DNA of 64,000 bases from Yoonia sp. BS5-3. Lineage in GTDB: Bacteria > Pseudomonadota > Alphaproteobacteria > Rhodobacterales > Rhodobacteraceae. Under the pieces are notes generated by a model that was given only the letters and a program-made list of their open reading frames with translations, ran no database searches and had not been told where the DNA came from. Numbering within the stretch: position 1 is the first letter of the stretch; every line of letters starts with the position of its first letter. Position numbers and translations under genes: made by a program. Of the stretch, positions 12,041-20,955 are shown piece by piece. The DNA lies in NCBI RefSeq assembly GCF_038069655.2, contig NZ_CP150951.2:1054001-1118000 (forward strand), written 5' to 3'.

Positions 12041-12242
12041 CACATATCTCCTTTGCCAGAAAGTGTAGCCAAAGATCCAATTGCCGCAAAACAATTCTTG
12101 ACCCCAGGTCATCTGCGAAAATACAGTTTGCCCAGATTTTCGGCGCTGAGCGCGGCACCCCGACCAGATGGGGGCAACCGCGGCGCTCGCCCGGAAGCGT
12201 TTTCATCTCACATCCGGGCTTTCAAAACCGGAGGACCATCAG

Positions 12243-13607
12243 ATGAAGACCATTATCGAACCATTCCGCATCAAATCGGTTGAGCCGATCCGCATGACAA
12301 CCCAGGCCGAGCGCACAGCGAAGCTAAGGGCGGCCCATTATAACCTGTTTGGCCTGCATGCAGATGATGTGATCATCGATCTGCTGACAGATAGCGGCAC
12401 CGGCGCGATGAGCGCCGAACAATGGGCCGCTGTCATGCGCGGCGATGAAAGCTATGCCGGGTCGCCCTCATTCGCGAGGTTCACAGCAGCGGTGCAAAAT
12501 CTGATGCCGTTCAAACATATCATCCCCACCCATCAGGGACGCGCGGCTGAGGCGATTTTGATGTCACTCTTTGGTGGGGCCGGTCGCAACATCCCGTCCA
12601 ACACCCATTTTGACACAACCCGCGGCAATATTGAGGCCAGCGGCGCCTTTGCCCATGATCTGAACATCGCAGAGGGCCGCGATGGCCAATCTGAACACCC
12701 GTTCAAAGGCAATATGGATCTGGAGGCACTTAGCGCTTTTATGGACCGTCATGCCGATACAGTGCCTGTGGTCATGATCACAATCACCAATAATGCAGGC
12801 GGCGGCCAGCCTGTCAGCCTTGCCAATATCCGCGCCGTCGCCGAGATCGCCCATGCCCATGGCAAGCCCTTTATCATCGATGGGTGCCGCTTTGCCGAAA
12901 ACGCCTGGTTCATCAAACAGCGCGAGGCCGGTCAGGCCGACCGGTCGATCCCTGACATTGTGCGCGATTGCTTTGCTGTTGCCGATGGCATGACCATGAG
13001 CGCCAAGAAAGATGCCTTTGGCAATATCGGCGGCTGGCTTGCCCTGAATGATGATGATCATGCCGAGGCCGCCCGTGTCAGGCTGATCCAGACCGAAGGG
13101 TTTCCGACCTATGGCGGGCTGGCTGGCCGCGATCTGGATGCCCTGGCCCAGGGTCTGTCAGAAATCGTGGATGAAGATTACCTGCGCTATCGCACCCGCA
13201 CCCATGCCTATATCGTCGAACGGCTGGATGCGATGGGCGTCCCTGTGGTCAAACCGGCGGGCGGTCATGCCGTTTTCATCGACGCCAAACGTTGGCTGCC
13301 CCAGATTGATCCGTTGCACTATCCGGCCCATGCTGTCGCCTGCCGCCTGTACGAAATCGCTGGTATCCGCTCTTGCGAGATTGGCAGCGTCATGTTTGGC
13401 CGTCAGCCCGATGGCACCGAAAAACCCGCCGCGATGGAATTGGTTCGCCTTGCCTTTCCGCGCCGGACCTATACCCAAAGCCACGCCGATTATGTGGTTG
13501 AAGCCTGCGGTGTTCTACAGTCCGAGATCGACACCATCACCGGCTTTCGGATCACAAAAGAGCCAAAGGCCATGCGCCATTTCACAAGTCAGTTTGCGCC
13601 GGTTTAG
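12243..13607 (+). CDS. tnaA: Tryptophanase (L-tryptophan indole-lyase)
   Basis: 454-residue PLP enzyme of the beta-eliminating lyase family that splits L-tryptophan into indole, pyruvate and ammonia. The PLP lysine is K256 in SAKKDAFG. Two features separate it from tyrosine phenol-lyase: the C-terminal RHFTSQF has His446 where tyrosine phenol-lyase has Phe, and SCEIGS lacks the arginine that binds the phenol. The start MKTIIEPF follows GGAGGA at ideal spacing. There is no obvious tnaC leader peptide or tnaB permease beside it. Its 3' end overlaps the convergent quinone-reductase gene by 26 bases. Confidence 0.9.
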   Translation: MKTIIEPFRIKSVEPIRMTTQAERTAKLRAAHYNLFGLHADDVIIDLLTDSGTGAMSAEQWAAVMRGDESYAGSPSFARFTAAVQNLMPFKHIIPTHQGRAAEAILMSLFGGAGRNIPSNTHFDTTRGNIEASGAFAHDLNIAEGRDGQSEHPFKGNMDLEALSAFMDRHADTVPVVMITITNNAGGGQPVSLANIRAVAEIAHAHGKPFIIDGCRFAENAWFIKQREAGQADRSIPDIVRDCFAVADGMTMSAKKDAFGNIGGWLALNDDDHAEAARVRLIQTEGFPTYGGLAGRDLDALAQGLSEIVDEDYLRYRTRTHAYIVERLDAMGVPVVKPAGGHAVFIDAKRWLPQIDPLHYPAHAVACRLYEIAGIRSCEIGSVMFGRQPDGTEKPAAMELVRLAFPRRTYTQSHADYVVEACGVLQSEIDTITGFRITKEPKAMRHFTSQFAPV

Positions 13608-14181
13608 CGTCGGGTGCAGCCAGGGTTTCCCCTGCCACATAGCTTTGCTTCAACAGGCCCAACCGGCGCTGTTCTGACCCGGTCGCGCCGCATAGCAGCT
13701 TTAACCTGCGCGGCGCCAAGCCAAAATAGCCGAAGGTCCCGTCAATCCACGCGGTTTCCAGCGCTTGCCGGTATCCTGCGGCCTCAACCTTGTCCGCGCC
13801 CGCCCCAGCGGGCACCAAAAGCAGACCGCTGCGTGGTTTTTGTAGTGATCTATTCGGATCATCCAATTGGTCATAGGCCCAGCCCCAAGTCCAGACTTTG
13901 TCGACCCAGCCTTTCATCATCGCGGGCATCCCCCACCAATAAAGCGGGAAGACAAGGCAAATCGCGTCCGCCCGGGCGATCCTGTCTTGTTCGCGCTGTA
14001 TCGCTGGCCCCGGCGTGCCCGCGACGTCCGCCATGGTCCAACGCGGATCGAACCCTTCGCTGTGTAGATCGGCAAGCTCAACCGTGTGCCCGGCCGCTTT
14101 CGCCCCGTTCATAAAATGTTGGGCAACTGCCCCGCTGAAAGAGGCCGGGTTGGGATGATCAAGAACAGTAAGCACATGCAT
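13582..14181 (-). CDS. NAD(P)H dehydrogenase (quinone) / flavodoxin-like reductase
   Basis: 199-residue flavodoxin-fold protein of the NQO/KefF/MdaB family, which reduces quinones by two electrons with NAD(P)H and FMN or FAD. The family signature PLYWWGMPAMMKGWVDKV lies around residues 78-95, and the N-terminal VLDHPNPASFS is the flavin phosphate loop region. It converges on tnaA with a 26-base overlap of the two 3' ends. It could act on indole-derived quinones, but that is only suggested by position. Confidence 0.88.
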   Translation of the reverse strand: MHVLTVLDHPNPASFSGAVAQHFMNGAKAAGHTVELADLHSEGFDPRWTMADVAGTPGPAIQREQDRIARADAICLVFPLYWWGMPAMMKGWVDKVWTWGWAYDQLDDPNRSLQKPRSGLLLVPAGAGADKVEAAGYRQALETAWIDGTFGYFGLAPRRLKLLCGATGSEQRRLGLLKQSYVAGETLAAPDAKPAQTDL

Positions 14182-14267
14182 TGGGAAACCTTTGCTAAGA
14201 TTCGGGTGATGCGGGCAGGCTCCGATCTAAAGCTAGGTTTAGATCAAGCGCTTTGTTCAAGAACCGT

Positions 14268-15014
14268 CTAGCAAATTGTGTCGTTCACAGTCTTTGCTGT
14301 TTCAAGCAGTGCTTTTTCGATGGCGCTGAGCTTTGACGCGAACCTTGTGGTCGGCACCGGCACTGATATCGCATAAAGATCCCCTGCCGCATCTGTGAAG
14401 GCAAAGCCAACTGCGGAAATACCATCGGAATGTTCGTTGCGGTCATAGGCCAGCCCGGTGGCCTGCACGTCATCGAGGATTTTTGAGAATGCGTCTGCGT
14501 CGAAACTTGCGCCAGCCTCGCTTGCTGCAAGGGACAGTGCTGTCTGCCGCGGCATTGCGGCCAGGCAGGAGCGTCCGTTTGCTGTCGTCAAAATCGGGAA
14601 CACCTCACCAACCGAGGAAACTGTTCGCAACCGGTGGGTGCCGGGCACCTGATCGACAAAGATCATCGCCGCATCCCGCAGGACGGATAAGTCGGACGTC
14701 TCACCCGTGATTTCGGTCAACCGCATAAGCAGGGGCCGGCAAAGCTCGGCGGTATTGAAACGTGCGGCTTGCGCAAGCGCCCCCAACTCGGGCCCCAACC
14801 GAACGCCACTGCCAGAGGTATTGGCGATGATCAGCCTTTCATCCTGCAATGCGCCAACAATCCGCTGCACCGTCGAACGGGGAAGCGCGATATCAGATGC
14901 GATTTGACCAAGGCTGCGACCGTCCGGGTGCTCTTTAAGACTGCGTAAAACCGCAGCGGCCCGGGAAATGACCTGAATCCCTTTTTTACTTGCTTCTGGG
15001 TCGTCGTCTTTCAT
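14268..15014 (-). CDS. IclR family transcriptional regulator of the BKACE operon
   Basis: 248-residue IclR-type regulator: N-terminal winged helix with LPRSTVQRIVGAL as the recognition helix, then the GAF-like ligand-binding domain (FVDQVPGTHRL, NGRSCLA, GISAVGFAFTD). The start MKDDDPEASKKG at 15014 is chosen because upstream in-frame sequence runs into the shared promoter and is not IclR-like. It is divergent from the large catabolic operon at 15232 and probably controls it by sensing the substrate or an intermediate. Candidate operators lie between them. Confidence 0.9.
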   Translation of the reverse strand: MKDDDPEASKKGIQVISRAAAVLRSLKEHPDGRSLGQIASDIALPRSTVQRIVGALQDERLIIANTSGSGVRLGPELGALAQAARFNTAELCRPLLMRLTEITGETSDLSVLRDAAMIFVDQVPGTHRLRTVSSVGEVFPILTTANGRSCLAAMPRQTALSLAASEAGASFDADAFSKILDDVQATGLAYDRNEHSDGISAVGFAFTDAAGDLYAISVPVPTTRFASKLSAIEKALLETAKTVNDTIC

Positions 15015-15073
15015 CCGGCGTGATCCTTGTTGGCAACTAAGAAACGCGTTTACCTCATTTGAATTGAGCGTCA

Positions 15074-15135
15074 AGCTGAACCGCCATTCAATACAGCTGA
15101 ACCGCATTGCAATCAAGTATTGACCACAATGTGGT
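15074..15135. promoter_or_regulatory. Candidate IclR operator region
   Basis: AGCTGAACCGC is repeated directly at 15074-15084 and 15095-15105, 21 bases apart (two helical turns). The near-perfect palindrome ACCACAATGTGGT lies at 15123-15135. Both sit between the divergent iclR and cyclase starts. Confidence 0.5.
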
Positions 15136-15231
15136 GCGACTGTATCGTTTTTTTGAGTCGGCTGGGAGGCCACATAAAAATCAAAAGACGCAACGCAGCC
15201 TGCGGGCTGCGAACGGAGGAGGCGTATCAAG

Positions 15232-16068
15232 ATGGTGGAAATTCGCGGAATTGAATTTCAGGCAAATGATAATAACGACATGGGGCTCGAGTTTGTGAAC
15301 CTCAGCCATCGTTACGGGTTTCAATGCCCGAACTGGCCTTACTTCAAAGACGTTCAGATCGACCGCAAGCACTATATGGCCAAGTCTGGCGTGCTCAGCC
15401 AAACCATTACCACGACGATGCATGTCACCACGCACATTGATGCACCTGCCCATGTGGTTCAGGGCACGCCGTTCATTGACGAGGTGCCTTTGCCGCATTT
15501 CTTCGGGTCGGGCCTTGTTGTGTCGATCCCCAAGAAGAAATGGGAGCAGATCACAGCAGATGATCTAGAAAGGGCCTGTGGCCATGCCATTCGCAAGAAT
15601 GACGTACTGATCATCAACACAGGCTGGCACAAGCAATATGAGGACGGTGATTATTTTGCCTATTGCCCCGGCCTGGTGCCCTCGGCCGCCGATTGGATCG
15701 TTGAAAAGGGCATCAAGGTTGTGGGTCACGACACCCAGGCCAATGACCACCCGCTGGCCACCGCCATCGGCCCGCAGCGCAACGGCCCCATCCTGCCGCA
15801 TCTGGAGAAGGAATATCTGGAATGGTCCGGCGGCACCCCGTGGGAGGTTGATTTCCCCGAATGGGAGCCGGTGCATCAGAAGCTGTTCACCAATGGTATT
15901 TTGGGCATTGAAAATGTCGGCGGTGATCTGGACCGTGTGACCGGCAAACGCGTCACTTTTGCGTTCTTCCCCTGGAATTGGGATCGCGGTGATGGCTGCA
16001 TCATCCGCCTTGTGGCCATGATGGACAAAGACCAGGCCTATCGCATCGAAGCCGGCGAGGATTTCTGA
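15232..16068 (+). CDS. Cyclase family metal-dependent hydrolase (KynB / isatin hydrolase-like)
   Basis: 278-residue member of the cyclase family, whose characterised members hydrolyse amides or lactams (kynurenine formamidase, isatin hydrolase). The metal site signature HVTTHIDAPAH is near residue 64, and a later HDTQANDHP and EN pair complete the site. It is the first gene of the operon, with AGGAGG upstream and a small GC hairpin in the leader. Its stop overlaps the cupin start (TGATG). In this context it may open a ring or an amide in the imported substrate; the actual substrate is unknown. Confidence 0.85.
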   Translation: MVEIRGIEFQANDNNDMGLEFVNLSHRYGFQCPNWPYFKDVQIDRKHYMAKSGVLSQTITTTMHVTTHIDAPAHVVQGTPFIDEVPLPHFFGSGLVVSIPKKKWEQITADDLERACGHAIRKNDVLIINTGWHKQYEDGDYFAYCPGLVPSAADWIVEKGIKVVGHDTQANDHPLATAIGPQRNGPILPHLEKEYLEWSGGTPWEVDFPEWEPVHQKLFTNGILGIENVGGDLDRVTGKRVTFAFFPWNWDRGDGCIIRLVAMMDKDQAYRIEAGEDF

Positions 16069-16421
16069 TGCAGGTCAAACGCTTCGCCGATGCAGCACCC
16101 TATGAGGCCCCAAATCATTGGGGCGTCACAGGGCTGCGCCTGCAGGGATTCGAAGAGGGTGGCCCCGAAAACCAATGGGTCGGCTTTTCGCAATTTCTGC
16201 CCGGCGGCGGGGCGGGCCCTGACAGCACCCCTTTTGAAAAGGTCTATGTGGTGCTGGACGGGGAAATGACCGTCGAGGTGGACGGCGTAGAAACCGTTCT
16301 GGGCCCGATGGACAGCTGTACCATTCCACCCGGACAGGTCCGCCGGATCGAGAATAAAACCAATCATATTTGCAAGATGCTGGTGGTGATGCCTTACCCC
16401 GGCGGCAAAAGACCGGAGTAG
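16068..16421 (+). CDS. Cupin domain protein
   Basis: 117-residue single-domain cupin (small beta barrel). The second cupin motif is visible as PGQVRRIENKTNH, and the first region as GPDSTPFEKVYVVLDGEMTVEV with fewer histidines than canonical metal cupins. It may therefore bind ligand without metal or act as an isomerase or dioxygenase-like accessory. It is coupled to the cyclase gene by a one-base overlap and is followed by the SDR after five bases. It clearly belongs to the same operon; its exact role is open. Confidence 0.8.
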   Translation: MQVKRFADAAPYEAPNHWGVTGLRLQGFEEGGPENQWVGFSQFLPGGGAGPDSTPFEKVYVVLDGEMTVEVDGVETVLGPMDSCTIPPGQVRRIENKTNHICKMLVVMPYPGGKRPE

Positions 16422-16426
16422 TCGCC

Positions 16427-17212
16427 ATGGCGCTCGATAATCCGCTTTCGATGTTTGATGTAAAGGGCAAGGTGGCCTTGATCACCGGAGCCTCTGGTGC
16501 CTTTGGCGCTGTTGCTGCGCGCTGCCTGTCTGGTGCCGGCGCCAAGGTGGTGCTGGCCGCGGGCAATGCCGAGGCCTTGGCAGAAGTCGCCAGCAGCTGC
16601 ACTGGCGAAGTGCATCAAATCAACGCCCGCCCCGACAGCGAAGCGGCCTGCGCGGCCATGGTCAAAGAGGCGGTCGCTACCTTTGGCGCGCTTGATATTC
16701 TGGTGGTCGGATCTGGCATGAACAAGGTAGCCATGATTGACCAGATGGAGCCGGGCACCTTCGAAGGCGTCATGGACGCCAATGTGTCCCAATCCTGGCT
16801 GGTGGCCCGCGCGGCGACCGTTCAGATGAAGGCGCAGGGCAATGGCGGCAAGATTGTCTTTGTCTCGTCTGCCCGCGGCCTTTTGGGCCATCCTGCGGGG
16901 TATACGGCCTATTGCGCCTCAAAGGCGGCAGTGGACGGGTTGACCAAGGCGTTGGGCTGCGAATTGGGCCCGACGGGCATTACTGTGAACGCCATAGCCC
17001 CGACCGTGTTCCGCTCGCCCCTGACAGCTTGGATGTTTGAGGATACTGACAAGGCCAAGGCGGTGCGCGAGGGGTTTCTGGCCCGCGTGCCCAAGGGCCG
17101 TTTGGGCGAGCCAGAGGATTTAGCAGGTCCGCTGCTGTTCCTGTCATCGGCGGCGTCTGATTTCTACACCGGCCACATCCTTTATGCCGATGGCGGCTAT
17201 ACGGCGGGTTAG
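16427..17212 (+). CDS. SDR family NAD(P)-dependent oxidoreductase
   Basis: 261-residue classical short-chain dehydrogenase. The dinucleotide motif ITGASGAFGA lies near residue 19, the structural NVSQSW region follows, and the catalytic YCASK is near residue 160 with the preceding serine in VSSARG. The C-terminal GHILYADGGY is typical. It should oxidise or reduce a secondary alcohol/ketone in the operon's pathway. The ATG at 16427 has a short GGAG upstream (GACCGGAGTAG). The gene is four bases from the following dehydrogenase. Confidence 0.9.
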   Translation: MALDNPLSMFDVKGKVALITGASGAFGAVAARCLSGAGAKVVLAAGNAEALAEVASSCTGEVHQINARPDSEAACAAMVKEAVATFGALDILVVGSGMNKVAMIDQMEPGTFEGVMDANVSQSWLVARAATVQMKAQGNGGKIVFVSSARGLLGHPAGYTAYCASKAAVDGLTKALGCELGPTGITVNAIAPTVFRSPLTAWMFEDTDKAKAVREGFLARVPKGRLGEPEDLAGPLLFLSSAASDFYTGHILYADGGYTAG

Positions 17213-17215
17213 GAC

Positions 17216-18139
17216 ATGCAGAAAAACCTTCAAACGGCGGTGATTGGTGCTGGCCTTATGGGCCATGGCATCGCCCTGACCCTGGCCCGCGCGGGCCAAT
17301 ATGTGCGCATTTCTGATCCAACCGAAGAGGCCCGCGCAAGCGTTGCGCAGCGGATTTCGGATAGTCTGAAAACCTTGGGCGAAGATGAGGGCGCGATCAC
17401 CAAGATCCTTAAAAGGATCGAGATTTGCAGCGCGATTGAAACGGCCGTCCATGATGCGGATTTCGTCTTTGAGGCCGCGCCGGAAAAGATGGACCTGAAA
17501 CGCGCGATCTTTGCCGAAATTGAACAACATGCACCGCAGGGGGCTGTTCTTGCCTCGAACACCTCGGTCATGCCGATCACGCAGATCATGGGTGAGCTTC
17601 GGCATAAGGCGCGCGCGCTGGGCACCCATTGGTGGAACCCGCCGCATATGATCCCACTGGTTGAGGTCGTCAGCACCGATTGGACAGATCCCAAATGCGC
17701 CGATGCGATGATGGCGCTGCTGACGGATGCGGGCAAAACCCCTGTGCGGGTGAATAAGGATGTCCCCGGCTTTATCGGCAACCGGCTGCAACATGCGCTG
17801 TGGCGCGAGGCCGTCAGCCTGGTGGAAAACGGTATCTGCGATGCAGAAGCGGTGGATACCGTGATCAAATCCAGCTTTGGCCGCCGCTTGGCGGTGCTTG
17901 GCCCGCTGGAAAACGCGGACCTCGTGGGCACTGACCTGACCTTGGACATCCACGAAAATGTTCTTTTCGATCTTGAGCGGCGCGATGCGCCCTCGCCCTA
18001 TCTTGCCCAGCTCGTCGAGGAGGGACGGCTTGGCATGAAATCGGGTGAGGGCTTTCGCAAATGGACCGCGCAAGAGGCCGATGATGTGCGCGCCCGTGTG
18101 GCGCAGCATCTGACCCGGCTCGAAGGAATATTGCCCTAG
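17216..18139 (+). CDS. 3-hydroxyacyl-CoA / 3-hydroxy acid dehydrogenase
   Basis: 307-residue two-domain dehydrogenase of the 3-hydroxyacyl-CoA dehydrogenase family: Rossmann motif VIGAGLMGHGIA at the N-terminus, catalytic histidine in GTHWWNPPHMIPLVEVV near residue 140, and the helical C-terminal domain with PGFIGNRLQ. Stand-alone relatives of this size include L-carnitine dehydrogenase and L-gulonate 3-dehydrogenase, which act on free 3-hydroxy acids. A BKACE enzyme that uses 3-keto acids lies in the same operon, so this enzyme is the likely supplier of its substrate. Confidence 0.9.
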   Translation: MQKNLQTAVIGAGLMGHGIALTLARAGQYVRISDPTEEARASVAQRISDSLKTLGEDEGAITKILKRIEICSAIETAVHDADFVFEAAPEKMDLKRAIFAEIEQHAPQGAVLASNTSVMPITQIMGELRHKARALGTHWWNPPHMIPLVEVVSTDWTDPKCADAMMALLTDAGKTPVRVNKDVPGFIGNRLQHALWREAVSLVENGICDAEAVDTVIKSSFGRRLAVLGPLENADLVGTDLTLDIHENVLFDLERRDAPSPYLAQLVEEGRLGMKSGEGFRKWTAQEADDVRARVAQHLTRLEGILP

Positions 18140-18186
18140 CGGCAAAACGAAACCGGCCCTTTGCGGGCCGTATCAGGGAGGAAACA

Positions 18187-19467
18187 ATGACAAAGACTTT
18201 CAAACCGTGGACACGGCGCAAGTTTATGGCGGGCGGGGCCGGTGCGCTGGCCGCCCCGGCGATTTTGACCGCGACCCAGGCCTATGCGCAAAGCCCCGTT
18301 ATCCGCGTGGGCCATGTCAGCCCCCGCACCGGCCCATTGGCCAGCTTTGCCGAGGCCGATGATTTTGTTCTGTCCGCTGTGCAAGAGATGTTCAGCGCCG
18401 GGCTGGAAAACAATGGCCGGACCTATTCGGTTGAAATCATCTCAAAGGACAGCCAGTCGAACCCGAACCGCGCCGCCGAAGTGGCCGCTGATTTGATCCT
18501 GGGCGATGAGGTCGACATTATCGTCGCCGCCTCTACCCCCGACACCGTTAATCCGGTCGCCGACCAGGCCGAAATCAATGAAGTCCCTTGCATCACCACG
18601 GATTGCCCTTGGCAGCCTTATTTCTTTGGCCGCAACGGTGTGCCGGGTGAAGGGTTCCTAAGCACATATCACTTCTTCTGGGGTCTTGAAGATGTGATTG
18701 GCGCTTTCCTTGATATGTGGGGCCAAAGCGGCGTTGGCAAAACCGTTGGCGGGCTTTTCCCCAATGACGCCGATGGCAACGCATGGGGCGATCCAGAGCT
18801 GGGCTTGCCCAAGCCGCTGGCTGCGGACGGGTATGAGCTGCTTGATCCGGGCCGGTATCAGCCCCTGTCGGATGATTTCACCAACCAGATCACCGCTTTC
18901 AAAAACGCGGGCTGTGAGATTGTCACCGGCAATATGATCCCGCCGGATTTTGCGACCTTCTGGGCGCAATCGGCGCAGCAGGGCTTTGCGCCCAAAATCG
19001 TGACCATCGGCAAGGCGCTTTTGTTCCCGTCGGTGATCGAATCCCTGGGCGAGCGCGGCAATGGCCTGTCGTCCGAGGTGTGGTGGTCACCGAACCATCC
19101 GTTCAATTCATCGCTGACGGGCGCGAGCGCGAAAGACCTCGCTGATGGGTTCACCGCAGCAACGGGCCGCCCATGGACACAGCCGATCGGGTTCAAACAC
19201 GCCTTGTTCGAGGTTGTGGCCGATGTGATCAAACGCGCCGAGGATCTGGAAGATCCCGAAGCGATTGTTGCGGCTATTGCAGCGACCAACCTGGATACGA
19301 TCACGGGCAACGTCAATTGGGCGAACGGTCCGATCAACAATGTCACCAAGACGCCGCTTGTCTCTGGCCAATGGCAGAAGGATGGCGATGCGATGGACCT
19401 TAAGATCGTGGCCAATAGCAATGCACCTGACATTCCGCTGACCGGCGAATTGCAGCTGTTGTCGTAA
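18187..19467 (+). CDS. LIV-type ABC transporter substrate-binding protein
   Basis: 426-residue periplasmic binding protein of the branched-chain amino acid (type I) class. It carries a twin-arginine signal, TRRKFMAGG, with cleavage near AYAQS, so it is probably exported folded. It begins the transporter part of the operon, with AGGGAGGAA upstream. The two-lobed Leu-binding fold is recognisable from GHVSPRTGPLASF onward. Family members bind amino acids but also aromatic acids, amides and other small carboxylates; the ligand here is unknown. A hairpin follows the stop. Confidence 0.9.
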   Translation: MTKTFKPWTRRKFMAGGAGALAAPAILTATQAYAQSPVIRVGHVSPRTGPLASFAEADDFVLSAVQEMFSAGLENNGRTYSVEIISKDSQSNPNRAAEVAADLILGDEVDIIVAASTPDTVNPVADQAEINEVPCITTDCPWQPYFFGRNGVPGEGFLSTYHFFWGLEDVIGAFLDMWGQSGVGKTVGGLFPNDADGNAWGDPELGLPKPLAADGYELLDPGRYQPLSDDFTNQITAFKNAGCEIVTGNMIPPDFATFWAQSAQQGFAPKIVTIGKALLFPSVIESLGERGNGLSSEVWWSPNHPFNSSLTGASAKDLADGFTAATGRPWTQPIGFKHALFEVVADVIKRAEDLEDPEAIVAAIAATNLDTITGNVNWANGPINNVTKTPLVSGQWQKDGDAMDLKIVANSNAPDIPLTGELQLLS

Positions 19468-19481
19468 CCTCACGAACTGGC

Positions 19482-19500
19482 GGCCCCAAAAACAGGGGCC
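19482..19500 (+). promoter_or_regulatory. Intercistronic hairpin after the binding-protein gene
   Basis: GGCCCC (19482-19487) pairs with GGGGCC (19495-19500) across an A-rich loop, between the binding-protein stop and the ATPase start, with no U-tract after it. Such hairpins often protect the upstream message and raise binding-protein yield over the membrane parts. Confidence 0.5.
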
Positions 19501-19525
19501 GTCCACGGCCCGAGCAGGACATCCC

Positions 19526-20254
19526 ATGACCGCTTTTTTGCAAGTCGATAACTTGTGCAAATCCTTCGGCGCGATCACCGTCGCTGACGATCTGTGTTTT
19601 GCCGTCGAAAAGGGGCAAGCATTAGGTGTGCTGGGGCCCAATGGTGCCGGCAAGACATCGATGTTCAATCTGATCACGGGGACGCTGTCGGCCAATTCGG
19701 GCAGTGTCATCTTTGACGGCACAAACATCACCAAATATTCCGCCGCAAAGCGGTGCCGCGCTGGTCTGTCGCGCAGCTTTCAGGTGCCGCAACCGTTTTC
19801 CGGCATGACTGTTTTTGAAAACGCGATGATCGCCGCCACCCAAGCGGGCGGCATGTCCGGCAGTGAAGCTGAGGCGCATTGTATCAACGTACTTGAACAG
19901 ACCGAGCTTTTGGACCGCGCCAATATCCAGGCGGGCAGCCTGACCTTGCTGGGGCGCAAACGGCTTGAGCTGACGCGTGCATTATGCACCAAGCCCCGGC
20001 TGTTGATGCTGGACGAAATAGCTGGCGGCCTGACCGAAGGCGAATGCCGGTCGCTGGTGCAATCCATCAAGAACATCCACGCCAGCGGCGTGACCATTAT
20101 CTGGATCGAACATGTCGTGCATGCATTGCTGGCCGTGGTCGATAAGCTGATGGTCATCGATTTTGGCCGCAAGATTGCCGAAGGCCCGCCCCGCCAAATC
20201 ATGGAAAGCCCCGAAGTGCAGGAAATCTATCTGGGGATCGACGCTGATGAGTGA
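19526..20254 (+). CDS. LIV-type ABC transporter ATP-binding protein (LivG-like)
   Basis: 242-residue ABC ATPase. Walker A GPNGAGKTS is near residue 36, and Walker B LLMLDEIAGG and the switch histidine in WIEHVVHAL are in order. The signature motif reads LTLLGRKRLE instead of a canonical LSGGQ, a divergence seen in LivG-type subunits of some roseobacters. It pairs with the LivF-like subunit that starts inside its 3' end (ATGAGTGA overlap). Confidence 0.92.
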   Translation: MTAFLQVDNLCKSFGAITVADDLCFAVEKGQALGVLGPNGAGKTSMFNLITGTLSANSGSVIFDGTNITKYSAAKRCRAGLSRSFQVPQPFSGMTVFENAMIAATQAGGMSGSEAEAHCINVLEQTELLDRANIQAGSLTLLGRKRLELTRALCTKPRLLMLDEIAGGLTEGECRSLVQSIKNIHASGVTIIWIEHVVHALLAVVDKLMVIDFGRKIAEGPPRQIMESPEVQEIYLGIDADE

Positions 20255-20954
20255 TCCAATCCTCAAACTGACCGGGCTTGACGCCTTCTATGGTGATTTT
20301 CAGGCACTTTATGGGGTCGATCTACAGGTCGCACCCGGCGAGGTGCTGGCGATTATCGGGGCCAATGGGGCGGGCAAATCCACGCTGATGCGCTCGATCT
20401 CGGGGCTGACCCGGAATAAGGCCGAGATGGTCCGTTATCGCGGCGAAGCCATCGGAGCGCTGCGCGCCGACCAGATTGCCGCCAAAGGCATCGCGCTGGT
20501 CCCCGAAGGCCGGCAGCTTTTCCCATCGCTTTCGGTTGAGGAAAACCTGATCATCGGCGGACAAGTCGGCCGGGCCGGTCCATGGTCCCTACCCGCGGTC
20601 TATGATCTTTTTCCGATCCTCAAAGAACGGCGGCATCAGGAATCAACCTCGCTGTCCGGCGGACAGCAGCAGATGGTGGCCATTGGCCGGGCGCTGATGG
20701 CGAACCCGGACCTGATCCTTTTCGATGAAATCAGTCTGGGTCTCGCGCCCATTGTGATCAAAGACATCTACAAGGCGCTGCCCGGGATCATCGGCACGGG
20801 AATGAGCGCGCTGATCGTCGAACAGGACATCACCAAAGCACTGTCGGTGTCGCGCAGGTTTTATTGTTTGCAAGAAGGGCGCGTGTCGCTCGAAGGCGTT
20901 TCGGGCGAAGTCCCGCGCGAAGACATCTCGCGCGCCTATTTCGGGGTGGAATAA
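20247..20954 (+). CDS. LIV-type ABC transporter ATP-binding protein (LivF-like)
   Basis: 235-residue ABC ATPase: Walker A GANGAGKST, signature SLSGGQQQM, Walker B DLILFDEISLGLAP and H-loop region IVEQDITKAL. The start at 20247 overlaps the previous stop and is the standard coupled start. Together with the LivG-like partner it powers uptake through the two permeases that follow. It is one base from the LivH-like gene. Confidence 0.93.
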   Translation: MSDPILKLTGLDAFYGDFQALYGVDLQVAPGEVLAIIGANGAGKSTLMRSISGLTRNKAEMVRYRGEAIGALRADQIAAKGIALVPEGRQLFPSLSVEENLIIGGQVGRAGPWSLPAVYDLFPILKERRHQESTSLSGGQQQMVAIGRALMANPDLILFDEISLGLAPIVIKDIYKALPGIIGTGMSALIVEQDITKALSVSRRFYCLQEGRVSLEGVSGEVPREDISRAYFGVE

Positions 20955-20955
20955 A

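Noticed and set aside
12243-13607. Tyrosine phenol-lyase
   Set aside because: The C-terminal histidine (His446) and the absence of the phenol-binding arginine favour tryptophanase.
17144-18145. Long open frame (about 333 codons) on the minus strand
   Set aside because: It is a shadow of the 3-hydroxyacid dehydrogenase gene on the other strand in GC-rich DNA; its composition (many His/Arg/Gln) and lack of family features show no real protein.
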